A stretch of 64,000 nucleotides of DNA from Candidatus Oscillochloris fontis (GTDB lineage Bacteria; Chloroflexota; Chloroflexia; Chloroflexales; Chloroflexaceae), in assembly GCF_004138135.1 (NCBI RefSeq), contig NZ_RYFD01000013.1, positions 20,361 through 84,360 of the forward strand. The letters are read 5' to 3'. The number at the start of each line of letters is the position of its first letter. The stretch's first letter is position 1. The notes under the pieces were generated by a model. The model searched no databases and was not told the origin of the DNA. It saw only the letters and a list, made by a program, of their open reading frames with translations. The translations under genes and the position numbers were made by a program. This document shows positions 62,203 to 64,000 of this stretch, one piece after another.

Positions 62203-62480
62203 ATATGCCAACGACTCACACCCACGACTCACAATATGCGATACCACCGCATCAGGAAGCAATGAACGGGCTACATAAGCAGTGTTGTCAAGACATTAAG
62301 TGCTCGACTCAGGGCATGTGCAAAGTCACCTCCGGTGGGGGTGCGGGGGCGGCTGCGCAGCCTCAAGGATTTTGCACATGCCCTGGTACTCGACTGACCT
62401 CAATATCTTGACGGATGTCATTCATCGTATTACAATTGCATACGGTATAGATTTGTGGTATATTTGAAGGTTTTTATGGT
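62203..62480. other. Non-coding junction to the AT-rich glycosyltransferase region
   Basis: After the right 20-bp repeat come 13-base inverted arms GGGCATGTGCAAA (62312-62324) and TTTGCACATGCCC (62371-62383), enclosing GGCTGCGCAGCC. Farther on there is only AT-rich sequence up to the GT39-type gene. No gene was seen. Confidence 0.5.
62281..62300 (+). other. Presumed attR
   Basis: AGTGTTGTCAAGACATTAAG, 79 bases after the integrase stop, identical to 57732-57751. The location next to the integrase end is the usual att position. Confidence 0.75.
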
Positions 62481-63758
62481 ATGAAATTTTCTTTTGTTCG
62501 TAATTATCTAGTATCATCTATCCTTATTATTGCTTTAATTTTCTCTTATATATATAAAATTGGCGATGTTGAGTTTTATACTGATGAATCACAATGGATT
62601 GGTTCAAGTCAGGTCTTTGAAGAGTATTTTACAGCCAAGTTCAATTCACCCTATTTTGATGAATCCTATTGGACTTTGACTCAACCACCGCTTGCTCGTT
62701 ATTTTATTGGCCTTGGGCGTAAATTAGGTGGCCATACATGGGGTGATATTAATAAAACATGGAATTTTGCACTCACAGCAGAACAAAATGCACAAAGAGG
62801 AGCGATGCCATCGCCCAGTTTGCTCTGGTGGTCACGATTACCGATGACAATATTGGCGATCATGTCGTTTTCGATGCTCTTTAGCTTGATCAGGAACGCA
62901 GCAGGCGTCACATCTGGATATACCTGGCTCCTATTCGGCATCACCAATGCCTATTTTTTACTTCACTTGCGTCGCGCCATGGGGGAATCAATATTATTAT
63001 TTTGTATTGTACTTGTTCTCGGTCTCTGTTATCTCATACTTTCACTTCTTATGCGCCAACAAACGATTGATTACTGGAAAACAAAACTCTTGATCCTCAT
63101 GGCTAGTCTAGGTATATGTATTGGAGCGGCTGGGAATGCTAAATTGAATGGATTATCAGTTGGTTTGATTGGCTTGTTCTTGGCGATTATGATTTTCATC
63201 AAGTATCAAGCAACGTTATCTCAGAAGTTGTCTTTAGGTGTAATATCGCTCTTCGTTGTTGTGGCTTGTTCATCAATCACCTTTGTTGGCATAAACCCAT
63301 ACCTATGGCCCGATCCAGTAGCACGAACCCAGAACATGCTCAACCAACGCATCCATGAAATGGAAGAGCAACAAGTAAAATTCTCAGAGGAACATATTGA
63401 TAGCTTAACGGAGCGACTACGTGTTGTCCCGGAACGTATATTCTCAACATATGCACCAATTATGCCTCGGAATGGTATTATTGTTAACACATTTTTGTTT
63501 ATCGTAGGATTGATTTTTGTAATCAAGAACATATATCACTACAGATTGAATACTCCAGCAGGTATCGTAAGCCTATCGCTCCTCGTTGTCGGGTTTCTGG
63601 TTGTCTTCCCTGCTCTACTGACACCGCTTGACTGGGAACGTTATTATCTTTTTCCGATTTTCTTTGAGATGATTATCATCTCTATTGGGGTTGGGTCTTT
63701 ATTAAGTTATTTGCATCAGTATTTTCAGAATAAGACAAACATTCGTAATGACATATAA
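62481..63758 (+). CDS. GT39/ArnT-type membrane glycosyltransferase
   Basis: 425 residues with about 8-9 hydrophobic helices. After the first helix the first outer loop carries the acidic pair in EFYTDESQWIGSSQVFEEYF, followed by TQPPLARYFIGLGRKL: the arrangement of protein mannosyl- and aminoarabinose transferases that take sugar from a lipid-phosphate carrier. The loop GINPYLWPDPVARTQNML near residue 270 and the C-terminal LTPLDWERYYLFP complete the family pattern. Strongly AT-rich compared with genes left of 57 kb. No good ribosome site is visible; GAAGG lies near the ATG. Acceptor and sugar unknown. Confidence 0.8.
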   Translation: MKFSFVRNYLVSSILIIALIFSYIYKIGDVEFYTDESQWIGSSQVFEEYFTAKFNSPYFDESYWTLTQPPLARYFIGLGRKLGGHTWGDINKTWNFALTAEQNAQRGAMPSPSLLWWSRLPMTILAIMSFSMLFSLIRNAAGVTSGYTWLLFGITNAYFLLHLRRAMGESILLFCIVLVLGLCYLILSLLMRQQTIDYWKTKLLILMASLGICIGAAGNAKLNGLSVGLIGLFLAIMIFIKYQATLSQKLSLGVISLFVVVACSSITFVGINPYLWPDPVARTQNMLNQRIHEMEEQQVKFSEEHIDSLTERLRVVPERIFSTYAPIMPRNGIIVNTFLFIVGLIFVIKNIYHYRLNTPAGIVSLSLLVVGFLVVFPALLTPLDWERYYLFPIFFEMIIISIGVGSLLSYLHQYFQNKTNIRNDI

Positions 63759-63759
63759 T

Positions 63760-63933
63760 ATGAATAAAAAACAATTCCTTGATATCTTAATTTCATTAAT
63801 CTTAATCACCATCCTAGCTGTATCCTATTTTCTAGGTATAGGAAAGACCGAATTTCATCGTGATGAATCTCAATGGATAGGTTCAAGTCAGGTATTCGAG
63901 GAATTCTTTACTGGTAAATTTAATAGTCCGTAA
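63760..63933 (+). pseudogene. Truncated second copy of the GT39-type gene
   Basis: 57 codons from the ATG at 63760, starting just after the stop of the first copy. MNKKQFLDILISLILITILAVSYFLGI then GKTEFHRDESQWIGSSQVFEEFF matches the first copy at the same position (DESQWIGSSQVFEE), ending abruptly at KFNSP-stop, where the complete gene continues YFDESYW. The following bases are unrelated, so an insertion or rearrangement is likely. Confidence 0.8.
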
Positions 63934-63979
63934 ATTAAGACCTCTTGTGTTCTATCGCCACGTCACTTAGACTGGTGGC

Positions 63980-64000
63980 ATGAAAAAACAGCACCTCACC
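63980..64000 (+). CDS. Possible start of a further gene running off the window
   Basis: ATGAAAAAACAGCACCTCAC opens a frame (MKKQHLT) that stays open to the window end, about 46 bases after the truncated GT39 copy. Given the abrupt end of that copy, a transposase or other insertion gene is possible; seven codons are too few to tell. Confidence 0.25.

Larger units (their letters stand above)
57732..62300. mobile_element. Decayed integrated element bounded by a 20-bp direct repeat
   Basis: The exact 20-mer AGTGTTGTCAAGACATTAAG occurs at 57732-57751 and 62281-62300 in the same orientation; the flanking bases differ. Between them lie, in order: a prim-pol/P4-type primase gene (frameshifted, then cut), an IS5-type insertion, a gene tail, HicA-HicB, an XRE regulator, a small coupled gene, a membrane gene fused into a tyrosine integrase remnant, and the right repeat directly after the integrase. 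This is the layout of an integrative element with attL and attR. Repeat-to-repeat length is 4549 bases including the IS. The target is intergenic, not a tRNA gene. Confidence 0.85.

Overview
The window looks like a chromosomal segment of a Chloroflexota bacterium, probably a filamentous relative of the Chloroflexus/Oscillochloris group. This rests on overall gene character, GC-rich codon use, a secreted glycosidase ending in the YLPLV-type tail often seen in Chloroflexota secreted proteins, a long LeuRS with a VGHCRNY signature, and the very high load of palindromic interspersed repeats. No marker gene settles the genus. I see no rRNA, tRNA or CRISPR array.

Layout. 1-7.3 kb: 3' part of an M61 aminopeptidase, an MTHFR-like protein, an SMR drug exporter, leuS and a small membrane protein. 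7.0-10.1 kb: a plastic zone with a broken VapBC pair inside a segmental duplication of the chrA 3' end, chrA itself, and a RelE/ParE toxin with its putative antitoxin. 10.1-20 kb (minus strand): a zinc-ribbon/kinase/WD40 protein, then a tight six-gene operon running ParA-like ATPase, dCache-HAMP receptor without output domain, DRE-TIM metallolyase, transporter-HEAT-CRP fusion, winged helix, second ParA-like ATPase. 20-25 kb: acyl-CoA-binding protein, secreted glycosidase, ECF sigma/anti-sigma pair, CoA-disulfide-reductase-like protein. 25-39 kb (minus): alpha-glucan/trehalose cluster with GlgE, a TreS-maltokinase fusion, GlgB, TreZ, TreY and a DUF89 phosphatase. Together these can make maltose-1-phosphate and branched glucan from trehalose (GlgE route) and release trehalose from glucan (TreY/TreZ). 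Nearly every gap in this cluster holds a hairpin repeat.

39-54 kb (minus): a dispersed SWIM - DUF5691 - MoxR - DUF5682 - VWA gene set. It is interrupted by an IS1182-type element and by a hybrid histidine kinase/REC-MinD pair. 54-57.6 kb: nadA-nadB-nadC with two palindromic boxes upstream. 57.7-62.3 kb: a decayed integrated element bounded by an exact 20-bp direct repeat, with a frameshifted prim-pol/primase, an IS5-type insertion, HicAB, an XRE regulator and a decayed tyrosine integrase. 62.4-64 kb: AT-rich GT39-type membrane glycosyltransferase genes, the second cut short.

The strongest unexplained signals are: (1) palindromic repeats that supply the TAG stop codon of at least four different genes and, in one case, are translated in frame; (2) the six-gene operon bracketed by two ParA-like ATPases; (3) the SWIM/DUF5691/MoxR/DUF5682/VWA set; (4) the flanking-repeat-defined mobile element. 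All reading was done by eye, so family calls come from motif recognition and not from database searches.
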